A stretch of 64,000 nt of DNA from positions 134,001 to 198,000 of the forward strand of contig OX365955.1 in assembly GCA_947247005.1 (NCBI GenBank), written 5' to 3'. The notes beneath the pieces are model-generated. The model saw nothing but the letters and a program-made list of their open reading frames with translations. It was not told where the DNA came from and made no database searches. The position numbers and the translations under genes are program-made. The stretch is from Spisula solida. Taxonomy: Eukaryota; Mollusca; Bivalvia; Venerida; Mactridae. Of this stretch, positions 1 through 11,928 are shown piece by piece; positions within the stretch are counted from its first letter, which is position 1, and every line of letters begins with the position of its first letter.

Positions 1-128
1 TCCAGTATCAGTCAGAGAAGTGTCATCTGCAAACATATCAGCATTTGACATTTTTACATGAAGGTGTAGATCATTTATGTATATAATGAATAAAAGGGGC
101 CCCAAGGACTGAGCCCTGTGGTACTCCT
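1..128 (-). pseudogene. LINE reverse transcriptase fragment, cut by window edge
   Basis: Read on the minus strand this stretch encodes the RT core: GVPQGSVLGPLLFIIYINDL followed about 10 residues later by the catalytic FADDTSL box. That motif order is typical of the palm domain of Jockey/CR1/RTE-type non-LTR retrotransposons. The fragment runs off the left edge and stops at about base 128, exactly where gypsy gag sequence begins on the other strand. It is a remnant with no start or end. Clade assignment is uncertain, but RT identity is strong because two consecutive RT motifs are in one frame with correct spacing. Confidence 0.8.
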
Positions 129-1037
129 GAGACAACTTATGAACATGTGAAAAAGCACTTGCAGCCGACAGTCAATCCTATTTTCGCCAGATATCGTTTT
201 AATAATGAAAAGCAAGGGGAGCAGACATTTGAAAACTTCTTAACGAAAATCAAACTTATAGCCAACGAATGTGGGTATAGAGACAAGGATGAAATGATCC
301 GAGATAGACTTGTGTTTGGTGTAACATCCCGAAAAATCAGAGAGAAATTGATAAATGAAGGAGAAACCTTGACTCTAACCAAAGCTATAAACATATGTCA
401 ATCATTTGAATATGCACAGAAGCAAATAGGGGAAATGGAGACGGAATCTTCAAGCTCGGCAGTCAATACAGTTGACACAATCAAACAGGGGTATTCTGGT
501 CATAACGCCTCAGGCCAGCCTGGTCATAACTCATCAGGCCAGGGAGGGAAGAGTGTTCAAACTGCACCAAGAAAGAACAGATGTCAAAACTGCAATAGAC
601 AACATTATCACAATCAAGTTTGTCCAGCTAAAGGAAAACAATGTTTTAAATGCGGCAAGTGGAACCACTTCATTTCTTGCTGTAAAAGTATTCACGAAAT
701 TAGAATGACAGACAATGATACGAATAGTGATGATATTGTACGGAATTTATTCATTGACAGTGTGGTTTCTAAATTTCATAACGGGCAGGCGTTCACACAG
801 ATTAAGGTAGGTCCTTCCTTTACAAACGTACAGTTTAAGATTGATACTGGGAGCCAAGTCAAAGTTTTGCCATGTCGAGTATTTAAGAAACTAGGTATAA
901 GGTCAGCTTTAGAAACTTCACTAGCAACACTTTCTGCTTATGATGGCAGTGAGCTTGATCTGAAGGGTTGTATTACCTTAAGGTGTAATCACCCAGGAAC
1001 CGGTAAGACACAAGATGTGTGCTTCCATGTCATATAG
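129..1037 (+). pseudogene. Ty3/gypsy gag nucleocapsid and protease, 5'-truncated
   Basis: The frame is already open at the junction near 129, so no true start codon is present. The gag part ends in two zinc knuckles, CQNCNRQHYHNQVC and CFKCGKWNHFISCC, both CX2CX4HX4C, which bind the element's RNA in the particle. Downstream comes the aspartic protease, with active-site DTGS near base 843. A TAG at 1035-1037 interrupts the frame before RT; the same frame reopens at 1053. The N-terminal capsid portion and the 5' LTR are missing, replaced by the LINE fragment to the left. This is the 5' end of a dead Ty3/gypsy copy. Confidence 0.85.
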
Positions 1038-2520
1038 ACAAAGTCTAAACCATTGTTTGGCCTGAAGTCAAGCATAGATTTTGGCCTAATTAATATCACA
1101 TGCTCAGTGGATTCTGATAATCCAACAGACACAACCTATATGAATAAGGAGAATGTGCTAAAATCTCACAGGGATGTTTTTAATGGTATCGGTTTATTTC
1201 CCGGTGAATGCAAAATTCACATTGATCACACTGTATCGCCAGTTGTGCACCCCCCTCGTAAGGTTCCGGTTGCTCTACAAACCAAGGTCAAAGATGAACT
1301 GTCACGCATGGAACACTTAGGTGTTATTGTTAAGGTTGACCAACCCACAGACTGGATGAGTTCAATGGTAGTTGCTGAAAAGGCCAATGGCCAAATAAGG
1401 ATTTGCCTAGATCCCCATGACTTGAACAAAGCAATTCAACTTCCACACTACCCATTGAGAACACTTGACGATATATTGCCACAGCTCACAGGAGCAAAGT
1501 ACTTCACTAAGTTAGACGCAAGGTCAGGTTATTGGGCTTTAAAACGGACACAGGGTCATCGTTCCTTACCTGCTTCAATACCATGTATGGGCGTTATAGA
1601 TATACTCGTTTGCCGTTTGGGTTAAAATGCTCGGGGGACATGTTTGTTCAAAAGAGTGATGAGTGTTTTGAGGGATTAGATGGGGTTGCAGCCATTGTTG
1701 ATGACATACTTGTATACGGGTCATCTAGAGATGAACATGATGCAAATCTTAGAGCAGTTTTGCAAAGGTCACATGAAAGCGGGATTCGTTTCAATGAAGA
1801 TAAGCTCAATGTAGGAATGTCTCAATTTGAGTATTTTGGCCATTTGCTAACCTCTGATGGGCTCAAACCCTCACCCTCAAAGATTGAGGCAGTTGAGAAA
1901 ATGCAGCCCCCCAAAAACAAAATGGAGCTTGAAACTATTTTAGGTCTGGTTAATTACCTATCTAGATTTGCGCCTTATCTGTCCGAAGCTACTGCCCCTA
2001 TGAGACGTCTGTTATCAAAGGATATAGAGTTTTCGTGGGAAAAACCTCAATATGATGCATTTGTTAAGATGAAGGAAATCATCACAACCCCAAACAAGGT
2101 CTTAGTTTATTATGATCAAAATAAACCCTTAACACTGCAAGTAGATGCCTCCAAATTTGGTCTAGGAGCAGCCATTATGCAAGAAGGTAAACCCATAGCC
2201 TACGCATCTAAATCCTTAACGTTATCAGAGGTTAACTATGCCCAAATTGAGAAAGAAATGTATGCGATTTTGTTTGGTTGTAAGCGTTTTCATCATTTTG
2301 TTTATGGTCAAAAGGTTAATGTGCAAACAGATCACTTGCCATTAGTTTCGATTTTCAAGAAACCAATAAACTCCGCCCCTGCACGTTTGCAGCGCATGCT
2401 GTTGCAATTGCAAAGATATGACTTAGAGCTCAAACATTATCCTTCTAAGCAAGTACCTGTTGCTGATACTTTGAGCAGACACTTCTTAGACAACACATAC
2501 CCTGAAATATCGCTAAGAAT
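1038..2520 (+). pseudogene. Ty3/gypsy pol: reverse transcriptase and RNase H, frameshifted
   Basis: RT runs from about 1140 (motifs WMSSMV, GQIRICLDPHDLN, FTKLDARSGYW) through GRYRYTRLPFGL to the catalytic box IVDDILVYG near 1690, where V replaces the usual Y of YxDD. A frame change between about 1532 and 1560 separates the first RT half from the second. RNase H follows without a break: LQVDASKFGLGA near 2140, IEKEMYAILFG, QTDHLPL and the closing VADTLSR near 2460-2480. Domain order RT-RH-IN is that of Ty3/gypsy. The copy cannot be expressed as one polyprotein because of the upstream TAG and the shift. Confidence 0.88.
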
Positions 2521-3625
2521 GGACATTCAAGTCCACATGGTTATGTCAAGTTTACCTATTTCTGACCGAAAACTTAAGATACTCAAAGAGAAAACAGGTC
2601 AAGATGAGTCATTGGAAGTGTTGAAACGGACAATACTCAACGGTTGGCCAAACTTGAGAAACCCATGTCCTACTGTAATCTTACCCTATTGGAATTACCG
2701 TGATGAATTGACAGTTGTCGATGGATTACTCATGAAGGGTAGTAAAATGATAATTCCCAAAATCATTGCAGTCAGAAATGTTACAACTCATTCACTCTGG
2801 TCACATGGGTATAGAAAAATGTCAAAGAAGGGCACGTCATGTTATGTTTTGGCCAGGAATTTCTGCCGGTATTGATAATATTGTTCTCAATTGTAACACA
2901 TGCCTAAAACACAGAACTTCAAATCCAAGAGAACCATTAATTCCCACCGAAATTCCTGATTATCCATGGCAAATAAAGGTACTGATCTATTCACATGGGA
3001 TAACAAAAGCTACTTCAGCAAGTACTTTGAGGTCAAGGATTTACCTAACATGAGGAGCTCAACCGTCATTAGCAGGATGAAAGGGATAATGGCCAGATGG
3101 GGAATTAGTGAGAAAGTAATTTCTGATAGTGCTCAAGAATTTGCCGACTTCTCCAGGGAATGAGATTTTAATCACCAAATCATTAGCCCTTATCATAGTC
3201 TAACGGTTTAGCAGAGAAATATGTGTCAGTTTGTAAGAATATTCTGACAAAAGCTAAGGAAACTGGGCGGGACCCATTTATTGGTATTTTAGAATATAGG
3301 ACCACTCCACTCCAGTCAGGGTATTCTCCTGCACAATCATCCATGGGAAGGCAACTGAGATCAGTACTTCCTACATCCAGGGAAAACCTTAAACCTATAT
3401 TAATCAAACCAGATTTGGTAAAACAGTCAATCCAAAATACCAAAGAAGGGGGAGAAGTATTACGACTGACAGACTAAACCTTTAGACCCCTTGACATTGG
3501 GAGAATCCATAAGAATCCAACACAGTGACAAGACATGGAATCCTGCTATTGTAGTAGAAAAACATAATGAACGGTCTTACACTGTCAAATCATCCAGATG
3601 GTTCCAAGTACACCAGAAATAGACG
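2521..3625 (+). pseudogene. Ty3/gypsy integrase, several frameshifts and a core deletion
   Basis: The HHCC zinc domain is readable across a frame change near 2770-2870: IHSGHMGIEKC, then WPGISAGI and CNTCLKH. The catalytic core starts with GTDLFTW near 2970, but about 15 residues including the usual LIVDYYS segment are missing. The second acidic site is seen as VISDSA near 3120. The third is in another frame around 3205 (SNGLAEK), followed by GRDPFIGILEYRTTP. A GPY/F-like C-terminal stretch is readable from about 3480 to 3622 (PLDIGESIRIQ, RSYTVKSS). At least four frame changes are needed, so the enzyme is dead. Confidence 0.8.
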
Positions 3626-4015
3626 AGATTTGTTACAAACAGACAGGCAACACAGTGTGATAATCATATGTTAAATCCAGAAACAGGAAATGCTGTCATG
3701 TCAAAATCCGGTTGAGTCTGAGATCAATGAATCTAAACGGTCACATCCTCCTGTGACTTCCTCCCATCAGAGATCAGGAAGGGCCGTGAAGCCTTAAATA
3801 ATTGATTCTGTTTGATAGTAAATTGTATCTGTCAATCATTTACTGAATATCAAAAGAGGTGTTGATGGCTGCCTTCCACCTAAATATTCATAACTGCTTT
3901 ATTCTATTACCGACAGCTGTATCAGCTGTGAACTTTAAACTTTAGTGTACTTTATCATCACATTTAATTTGGAATGTTTATGTGTATGCTGATCTTATTT
4001 TATTATTATGCCCCC
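3626..4015. other. Gypsy 3' untranslated region, no gene seen
   Basis: AT-rich sequence between the end of integrase and an inserted repeat. It is probably the element's own 3' non-coding part; no ORF of note or further domain was recognised. Confidence 0.4.
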
Positions 4016-4590
4016 ATCTTTGTTATGCCCCCCATCTTTGATGAGGGGGTATATTGCTTTGCACATGTCTGTCTGTCTGTCGGTCGTATAAAATGGTTTC
4101 CGTTCAATAACTCATGAACGCTTTGATCTAGGATCTTTAAACTTTACATGAAGGTTGGTCAGCAATAGTAAATGACCCCTATTGATTTTAAGGTCAGTAG
4201 GTCAAAGGTCAAGGTCACTGTGACCTTTTCAATTTCCGACTATTTAAATGGTTTTCGTTCAATAACTAAAGAACGCTTTGACCTATGATCTTCAAACTTT
4301 AGGTGGAGGATGGTCAGCAACAGTAGATGACCCCCATTGATTTTGAGGACAGTAAGTCAAAGGTCATGGTCACTGTGACTTTAACTATTTCTGACTATTA
4401 AAATGGTTTCCGTTCAATAACTCAAGAACGCTTTGACCTAGTATCTTCAAACTTTACATGGAGGTTGGACAGCAACAGTAGATGACCCCTTTTGATTTTG
4501 AGGTCAAAGGTCAAGGTCACTGTGACCTTCACCATTTCTGACTATTGGGCTGCCATGGGGGGCATACGCGTTTTACAAACATCTCTTGTT
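4016..4590 (+). repeat. Inserted repeat with ATGCCCCC/GGGGGCAT ends
   Basis: The insert begins with duplicated TGCCCCCATCTTTG and ends GGGGGGCATACGCGTTTTAC ... CTCTTGTTTT. Inside are three tandem copies (about 160 bp apart) of a unit containing TTCAATAACTCAAGAACGCT, CTTCAAACTTTACATGGAGG and GGTCAAGGTCACTGTGACC. It interrupts the gypsy 3' region and so post-dates it. No coding capacity was seen; it is probably a non-autonomous dispersed element. Confidence 0.75.
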
Positions 4591-4591
4591 T

Positions 4592-4790
4592 TAAGAAGGG
4601 AGATGTAATATGATATGCCAGCTTCCAAGCTTGCAAGAGTTGCTTCCCTTGTCATATATAAATACCCTATCCTGCATGCACTCTGCCTCTTTTATGTTAG
4701 CTCGTTCTTAGTGATTTGTAATAAATAGTTAGAATACAAAACAGTTAATATTATAAAGGGTTGTTGTTTATTAGAGTAAAATATTATATT
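4592..4790 (+). mobile_element. Polypurine tract and 3' LTR of the gypsy element
   Basis: A purine tract AAGAAGGGAGA is followed at 4604 by TGTAATATGATATGCC, a TG-starting LTR boundary of the kind found in Ty3/gypsy elements. The LTR holds a TATA-like box at 4655 and AATAAA at 4720-4725. The right boundary is not certain: a CA end could lie near 4742 or later. No matching 5' LTR exists in the window, so the TG...CA limits cannot be checked by comparing the pair. Confidence 0.65.
4655..4664 (+). promoter_or_regulatory. TATA-like box in the LTR
   Basis: TATATAAATA lies about 50 bp into the LTR and about 60 bp before AATAAA, matching the U3-R-U5 order expected of an LTR promoter. Confidence 0.5.
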
Positions 4791-5226
4791 AAAAAATAGT
4801 AGACTCTTCGTTAATTTTCATTTTTATGTTGTATACACTTTCTTTATACATTTAAAACTGATAAAACATATTTTAGCTAATCTAGTGACATAAAGTTTGG
4901 TTCTATGTTAAATGACTGATTAGGAATTTGGTTGAGTGTAGTGTTTATGCATTTATTTGAACACATTGAGAATATACAAATTATTTGTGGTAAAATTTGA
5001 TTTGGCTGGGTGAGTGTTTGGTCCAAATAGGGTTCTATAAAGTACACCAGGCACATGAAAGAACCAAGAAATCAACTCAGAAAGAGCTAGTACATATCAC
5101 ATTCTGATTTGGATTCCTTGAAGTTGCACCCAACAACTATCTATTACCTTTATGCCAAGGTGTCATTGGTCAATTTTGCAGTGGAAAAACAGACGACAAG
5201 GCTCCTACAAATGTCTAAGATGAGCA
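4791..5226. other. AT-rich stretch, no feature recognised
   Basis: No gene, RNA motif or clear repeat was seen between the LTR and the next dispersed repeat. Confidence 0.4.
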
Positions 5227-6229
5227 ACAAGAGGGACCAAAAGGCCCTGTCGTCGTCGTGCATGCAAGCCCTGTGCTTTGACCTAGTGACCTCACACTTT
5301 ACCTAGTTTTGTTGAGATGATCCTTGTGACCAATTTTCATAAAGATGAGGCAATGGTGACCTCTAGTGACTACACAAGGGTTTTCTATGATTTGACCTAG
5401 TGACTTAGTTTTTTACCCTGGATGACCCTGGATAAATCTTGACCTAGATATTGCTGAGATGATCATTGTGATCAAATTTCGTAAAGGATAGGTCAAAATT
5501 ATGACCTCTATTGACTACAAACGGGTTTTCTATGATTTGTCCTAGTGACCTAGTTTTTAACCTCAGATAACCGAATATCAAACTAGACCTAGAATTTGTT
5601 GACATAATCATTGTGACTAAGTTTCATAACGATAAGGTCAAAATTGTGACCTCTAGTGACAACACAAGGTTTTTCTATGATTTGACCTTGTGAACTAGTA
5701 TTTGACTCTGGATGACCCAATATCAAACTTGATTAGACCAAAATGTGACCTCTAGTGACTACACAATGTTTTTCTATGATTTGACCTTGTGACTTAGTTT
5801 TTGACTTCGGATGACCCAATATCGAACTTGACCTAGATTTTGTTGAGATGATCATTTTGACCAACTTTCATAAAGATCAGGCCAAAATTGTGACCTCTAG
5901 TGACTACAGAAGATTTTTCTATGATTTGACCTCGCGACCTAGTTTTTGACCCCGGACAAACCAATATCGAACTTGACCTAGATTTTGTTGAGATAATCAT
6001 TGTGACCAAGTTTTATAAAGATTAAGTAAAAACTGTGACCTCTAGTGACTAAACAAGATTTTTCTATTATTTGATCATTGTGACCAAGTTTCATAAAGAT
6101 TAGGTCAAAATTGTGACCTCTAGTGTCTACACAAGCAAATTGTTGACGGACAGACGACTGATGATGGACGGACGGACGGACGAAGAGTGATCTAAAAAGC
6201 TCACTCTGTCACTTTGTTACAGGTGAGCT
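5227..6229 (-). repeat. AGCTCACC dispersed repeat, copy 1 (reverse)
   Basis: Reverse-oriented copy: it opens with ACAAGAGGGACCAAAAGGCC (complement of the family's right end) and closes with GGACGGACGGACGAAGAGTG ... ACAGGTGAGCT (complement of its left end). The interior is a roughly 140-bp tandem unit with TGTGACCTCTAGTGACTACA and TCTATGATTTGACC. No protein is encoded. This family occurs six times in the window. Confidence 0.85.
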
Positions 6230-6714
6230 AAAAAACAAAACAAGTGGTACCCGTATTCTTACCTCCAAGCTTTTCGCTATCAAATTCCGTTTTTCTTTTT
6301 TTTTCAGTTCGGAAAAGCCCATTAAATTCCAAATTCCGTCTAATTCTTTAAATGAAGAATTCATGACTGAAATATAAATTAAATGTTGATAGAGAATCTG
6401 CACTAAAATGTGAATTAAGTGTTAGTGTTAAACTGTTCATAGTTTCAAAATATGTCAGTTTAAAAATATTGGGAAGAATCTACATGTGGTCCAGAATAAA
6501 AATTGGTTCAAAAGTATATGGGTTCGAATATACATGTGATCGGTCCGGAATGAAAAATGGTTCGAAAACATAGGGCCCGAATCTACATGATTACTAGAAC
6601 AATTTTTGTAGTGCAATTTTACACAAAAATATTATAAATAAAATTATATATTATAAAGTGGGAGGCGATTATAGGAATGGTCTAGTCCGTGCGTGTGTGT
6701 GTCTGTAACAAAAT
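6230..6714. other. AT-rich stretch, no gene seen
   Basis: No supportable gene. A short local duplication around 6480-6590 (GGTTCGAA / CTACATG phrases) is the only structure noticed. Confidence 0.4.
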
Positions 6715-7010
6715 CGTGTCCGCTCCACCCTGGGCTGAATTGTACGAAACTCATTGCAAATGTGAAACTAATAAAGACGACGTGCAGAACCCACATTCTG
6801 ACCCTGCTGCCTCAAGGTCAAAGGTTTGAATCTTTTATTTTGTGTCCGCTCCTGAACTTTTTAACCCCTTAGCAGAATTGCATGAAGCTCATAGCAAATA
6901 TGTAACTAATAAAGACGACGTGCAGAACCCACATTCTGACCCTGCCGCCTCAAGGTCACAGTTCAAGGTCAAAGGTTTGAATCTTGCATTTTGTGTCTGC
7001 TCTGTAATAT
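6715..7010. repeat. 138-bp tandem duplication, about two copies
   Basis: The phrase ACTAATAAAGACGACGTGCA occurs at 6767 and again at 6905, with similar flanks (TGTCCGCTCC; CCTCAAGGTCA). Period 138 bp. Confidence 0.75.
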
Positions 7011-8404
7011 TCAACTTCGAAAACTAATGAAATTTTCGGGCATAAATTAGGAGTGACGAGATAAAGATTTTGATAGGTGGGAATATGCTATAGTCATCAC
7101 AAAAGATACTGTGAAACAAGAAAAATCTTTAAAAAAGATATACAGCGTTGAGTTTAATGACAGTCTGTGATTGTTACATGTATTTGTTCAATACATTTGC
7201 GAATGTAATTAGTTTTAATTAGTTTATATACCAAACGAAACGCTGTACATTTTTGTATTAAGACAGACAGTTCCCGTTACTTATGTAATAGGAAGTAACG
7301 GTTTATGGAGGATACTGACTGGAAAACATCCGCATATTAAAAAATTAACTTTGAAAGGATGAGCTGAAAGTTTATCTACCACACATGTGGCCGAGCGAAG
7401 GGGTTTTGTCAACCTTTGATCATTTTTATCCACCTGTATAATTATAAAAAAAACTACCCTAAATAATTTGGATGAACATATTAACATTACAACATACTGT
7501 TATAAAATTATAAAATATTCTAACATAACTTACAGACAATTAAGTTGACTGCACACTTAATATACCAAATAAAGAATGGTCCATGACATTTGTGCAGTTT
7601 ATCCTATGTGCATTTTCACATTATTGTATTCTTCTCATTAAAAAACTAAGTGCACACCCTAAGTTTATATGTATAATAAAATTTTATTTTCGTTTTGTTT
7701 CTGAAATACATGATCTATCGATGTCAGGAAGTTTAATGAAATTAGGATAAAACATGGTCACAGATATTGTTAATTATGCATGTTGTTTTTACAAGATACA
7801 TAATAATGTTAATATATTCAGTATTGGAGTATTCATTTTTTCCAACAAACTAATTATTTGCATTTTATTTTGAGTTTAGAAGTTTAAAACCAATTTAAAA
7901 CGTCAGTATTTATAGCAATGAACCGCCCTTGTTTACATTACTTGACCGACCGACCTCATCCTTCACATAACCTGCAGCTGGTATAGTAACAGGTCGCTCA
8001 AATGTCAACATTGTTCTTGCTTTGAGTATATTGCACAACTAAAGCTATGGAATAACTGAAAGGCGAGTATAGTACTATAAGTTTAGCACAAGAGAACAGT
8101 GCAATATTTTAAAATCGAGCATAACCTTTTGTGAAAAGAATAATAATTATATTCTATCAAATTGTGGAATTTCATTCACCCCTTAGAAATTTATAAAGAT
8201 TTCATTGGTTGTTAAAGTAGGTCAAAATCCAAGCTAGACAGCTAACGCTGAAAAATTACATTTTGTTAAACATGTCAACAAAATTTACAACAGCTACACA
8301 CAGAGATCTGTTATTCGCGTATATCATGATACAAAATGTATGACTTTACTAGCGGTTTGACCTTAAAGTGACCCGGGTCAAGTGATGAGTGAACTTATAA
8401 ACAT
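7011..8404. other. AT-rich stretch, no gene seen
   Basis: Read on both strands; no protein domain, long repeat or RNA gene was recognised. Confidence 0.4.
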
Positions 8405-8500
8405 AATTCCGCGAAGATTAATGTAGTAGCGAGATTAGCTACATTGGTTACGCGTTCATCTGCTTGACTCGTGTTATGAGCAGATTGAGGGCCTCGGGTT
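8405..8500 (+). other. tRNA-like pol III head (weak)
   Basis: GATTAGCTACATTGGTTACG resembles an A box, and GGGTTCATATT about 60 bp later is a degraded B box. A stem-like CTGCTTGACTC...GAGCAG lies between them. No 7-bp acceptor stem can be built, so it is more likely a SINE head than a tRNA gene. Confidence 0.25.
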
Positions 8501-8817
8501 CATATTTTTTCTGATTTTCCTTTTTCCCATTTTCGTTTTATCTATAATTTCTATGTTTATTTAAGTATTCCGTCTACATAATGCGTGCAAAATATTAAAT
8601 ATGAGTTAAGTTTGGAATCATTATCGCTATTATTGCCTAATATAACCGCCCATAGAATATAGACAACTATAAATACCTATATTATTATTCTTTAAACAAT
8701 ATACATGTATAAATATATAAATTATAATTTAATTCAATTTCAACGATATGAAATAACGTCGGCATCTCATTGAAAATAAGTACACATATCTGCTATATTA
8801 ATGCTGTTCATCTTTTT
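8501..8817. other. AT-rich spacer, no feature recognised
   Basis: Low-complexity AT-rich DNA with nothing supportable. Confidence 0.35.
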
Positions 8818-9686
8818 AGCTCACCTGAGCACGAAGTGCTCAAAGTGAGCTATTGTAATCACCCTTGTGTCCGTCGTCCGTCGCGCGCCGTCCACCGTCC
8901 ACCATCAACAATTGGACTGTTAACACTCTAGAGGTCATAATTTTCAATTTATCTTTTTTAAACCCGGTCACAATGTTTGTCTATATAAAATCTAGGTCAA
9001 GTTTGTAACTGGGTCATATGGGGTCAAAAACTAGGTCACCAGGTTACATCAAAGAACAAGAGCCAAAATGTCACAAAATACGCCCGTCTCTGGGCATTGT
9101 GAGTCTCAGGGCAAAATAAAAATAAAAAAAAAAGTAAAAAAAATAAAAATAAAAAAAAAATATAATCGAATTTGGCCTAGATATTATGCCCATAAGCATT
9201 GTCACAAAGTTTGAAGACGATCGGATGAAAACTGTTTGCGTTAGAGCACAGACAAGGCCAATTTCATACTTATTTGGTAATTAAAGGCCCATAACAAAAT
9301 AAGGCCTAGGCCGATTTGGCCAATAATCGAACTTGGACTAGATATTATGCCCATAAGCATTGTCACGAAGTTTGAAGACGATCGGATGAAAACTGTTTGC
9401 GTTAGAGCACAGACAAAGCCAATTTCATACTTATTTGGTAATTAAAGGTCCATAACCAAATAAGGCCTAGGCTGATTTGGCCAATAATTGGGTCATCTAG
9501 GGTCAAAAACTTGGTCATTAGGTCAAATCATAGACACAACTTGGCTTACACTTCAATTTGCCATTGTGTCTATGTGATGTTAATTACATGGTGGAAACCT
9601 TGTACATGCAATAGAGGCTACATTAAGGGGTCTGCATGAACTACTAGGATAGGTGAGCGACCTATGGCCCTTTGGGCCCTCTTTTT
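8818..9686 (+). repeat. AGCTCACC dispersed repeat, copy 2 (interrupted)
   Basis: Left end AGCTCACCTGAGCACGAAGT with a short inverted repeat, then GTCCGTCGTCCGTCGCGC; right end GACCTATGGCCCTTTGGGCC. It is interrupted internally by another repeat (9053-9480). Confidence 0.85.
9053..9480. repeat. Nested repeat with 161-bp tandem unit
   Basis: An insertion inside AGCTCACC copy 2 starting near AACAAGAGCCAAAATGTCAC. It contains an A-rich run (9115-9165) and two copies of a unit with ATATTATGCCCATAAGCATT at 9181 and 9342. The host repeat resumes near 9487 with GGGTCATCTAGGGTC. Confidence 0.7.
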
Positions 9687-9920
9687 TTATCTAGCCATGC
9701 ACTGTAGGGGGTTAAATGGGGTGTTCGGTATCTAGTAATTATATTATTTAGGCTTTTTTGAATGATTACATGTATGTTTTGCATTCAAATTGTGTTAATA
9801 TAGACTATTTGTCACAAATACAACAACTGTAGTACGTATTGATAATATATCATTACTCATTTTTTCATTTTTAATTTATACATTCTGTGGACGAACTTCA
9901 ATCTTTTCTTGTAAATATGT

Positions 9921-10930
9921 AGGGTGATCAAAAAGAAATGAGACTAACGCTGTAAAATGACAGTCAATACTGATACAAACAATAAAGTGTGTGCCTATAA
10001 CAAAATATACCCACACTCTCCGTCTGCTGAGTTTCATAAATATTCATTTATTACTTGAATATATATCAGCAGTTTTACAACCTTGGGTACAGTGACTCGC
10101 CGCACACAATTGACATCAATGACGTACGTAAACAGTTAACTTTTTGAACGTTACATTGCTCCAATGAATCGCTCATATCTCTTTATGTATTGCATAAATT
10201 TACCATTTATTCAGTATTTAGCAAGAAAGAGTTGTTTGTATAAAAACATTTCATTCGAAAAAAAACATCAAGAAAATGTTAAATAATTATTCGATCATTC
10301 TCATTCTAAAGGTGGCTTCTGTGTATGACGTCCATTTTTGCGAGTGACGTTCCAAAAAATTGAACGCTCATTTAATGCATTTCAGACCTCTATTTGATAT
10401 ACTAAAGTTTATTTTTCGTCAAAAACATTTTGTACTAACGATACATAAGTAAACTTCTGGCAGACTTCTCTCTCGATGCCCGTTCCATCATTTTAAATGT
10501 TTGTTCAGACTTTCTCCTTGTTTGTGATAAAACTGTACTTTTTCAACCTGTGATTTTTTGCAGAAATATGACGTGGTCTTCGATTCGGTACTGTTAGTTT
10601 TCACGTCATATATTTAAAACAAACACACTTACTTACAAAACCATTTTAATCTACGATTATTCAATGTTTTGACGTTATTTCAAGTTCATTTGACAAATGT
10701 TGCAGGAATAGTGAATACAATATAGGTCATATGCTTTTCTTTATCATACGCCAAAACTGACGCCGTTTTGATGTATGGCGACATAGCGCGACACCTTATA
10801 TTTAACGTTATTTTAATAAATCACTACTTATAGACGAAAATTATATTTTTCACGTACAAATCGGCATTAAATGCTCCTAAACAAATAAGATATTTTTATA
10901 GCATTTGTCTAATTTCTTTTTGATCACCTC
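9921..10930. mobile_element. MITE with mariner-like ends (about 1.0 kb)
   Basis: Terminal inverted repeats of about 22 bp: GGTGATCAAAAAGAAATGAG at the left and its near-perfect complement ATTTCTTTTTGATCACC at the right (10907-10928). The GGTGATCAA core resembles mariner termini. No transposase frame is visible, so the copy is non-autonomous. A flanking TA is seen at the left (9920-9921) but not clearly at the right. Confidence 0.65.
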
Positions 10931-11456
10931 ATGTAACTGGTGGGTACGAATGTTTAGCGGTCAAGATCACGAATTTAAGTTTAAAATATGTAATTTTTTG
11001 GGTAATTTTAAAATGCAATAAAAATGGTGTACATAACCATTGTATGGCCTATATGTTTAGCAATAGTCGTGATATACAAACTGATGGGAAAATAGCGTAT
11101 TCGTCTCGCAGTATTTCATACCAAATAAAAATATCATTGCACACTTTAGCAATTACAATATTTTGGCATTGTTACATCATTGAATCATTTGTATTAATAT
11201 CATTTAGATACTTTTGAGTCAAAATAAGGAAACTAACCCCCGCACAGAATAGTTTACCCCGCTACAGCAAATAACTAGATACCGTACATTAAAAATGTTA
11301 TTATGGCCAGATACCGTACACAAGACAATGCTGTTTTTCTTCAATTGCATGCTTGTTATTGGGTGTTTACTAATGAGGGTTAAAACATAGGTGAAGTGAC
11401 GGGTAAAAGTTTAAATCTAAACAGAGTCCACGCAGGCGCATTATTTAAATTTAGCT
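10931..11456. other. AT-rich spacer, no gene seen
   Basis: No domain or repeat recognised. Confidence 0.35.
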
Positions 11457-11928
11457 TTAATCAGGTCTATTATATCGCCCGATTTGTGTATCCTCCCGAT
11501 TTGTATATCATATACAGATCTGTGTATACGTTGATAAACAAATCGGGACATGTCATAAGAAAAATGGGAATAATTTTTTAATGTGGAAAAAGCGCATTTC
11601 GTAGCAGAAACAATATTCATGTGTATGTAACACATGTTTCAGTACAATAATCATTTGTTATGCCTATTAGTGCAGTTCTTGCGAAATTACATTTTTCCTA
11701 ACACAGGCACAGTTAGCAAGATAATTAAAGAAAAACTAAGACTGTTTATTAAAATCTGTACAATCATATTCAAATATGTGCATTATATACTTCTTAGTTT
11801 GTAACAACTTATTGCAATTGCATATTTATGCAATATCCCGATTTGTGTATCATTTGATACACAAATCTGTATATGATATACAAATCTGTGTGTTATACAC
11901 AGATCGGGCGATATAATAGACCTGTTAA
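11457..11928. mobile_element. TTAA-flanked MITE with ~70-bp inverted termini
   Basis: Left arm TCAGGTCTATTATATCGCCC and right arm GGGCGATATAATAGACCTG are complementary apart from one inserted base. The complementarity continues for about 70 bp (CGATTTGTGTAT, TATCATATACAGATC). Both arms are bounded by TTAA (11457-11460 and 11925-11928). TTAA duplication is the hallmark of piggyBac-type insertion, although the CAGGTC terminus is not the usual piggyBac CCC start. The 472-bp element codes for nothing obvious. Confidence 0.7.
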
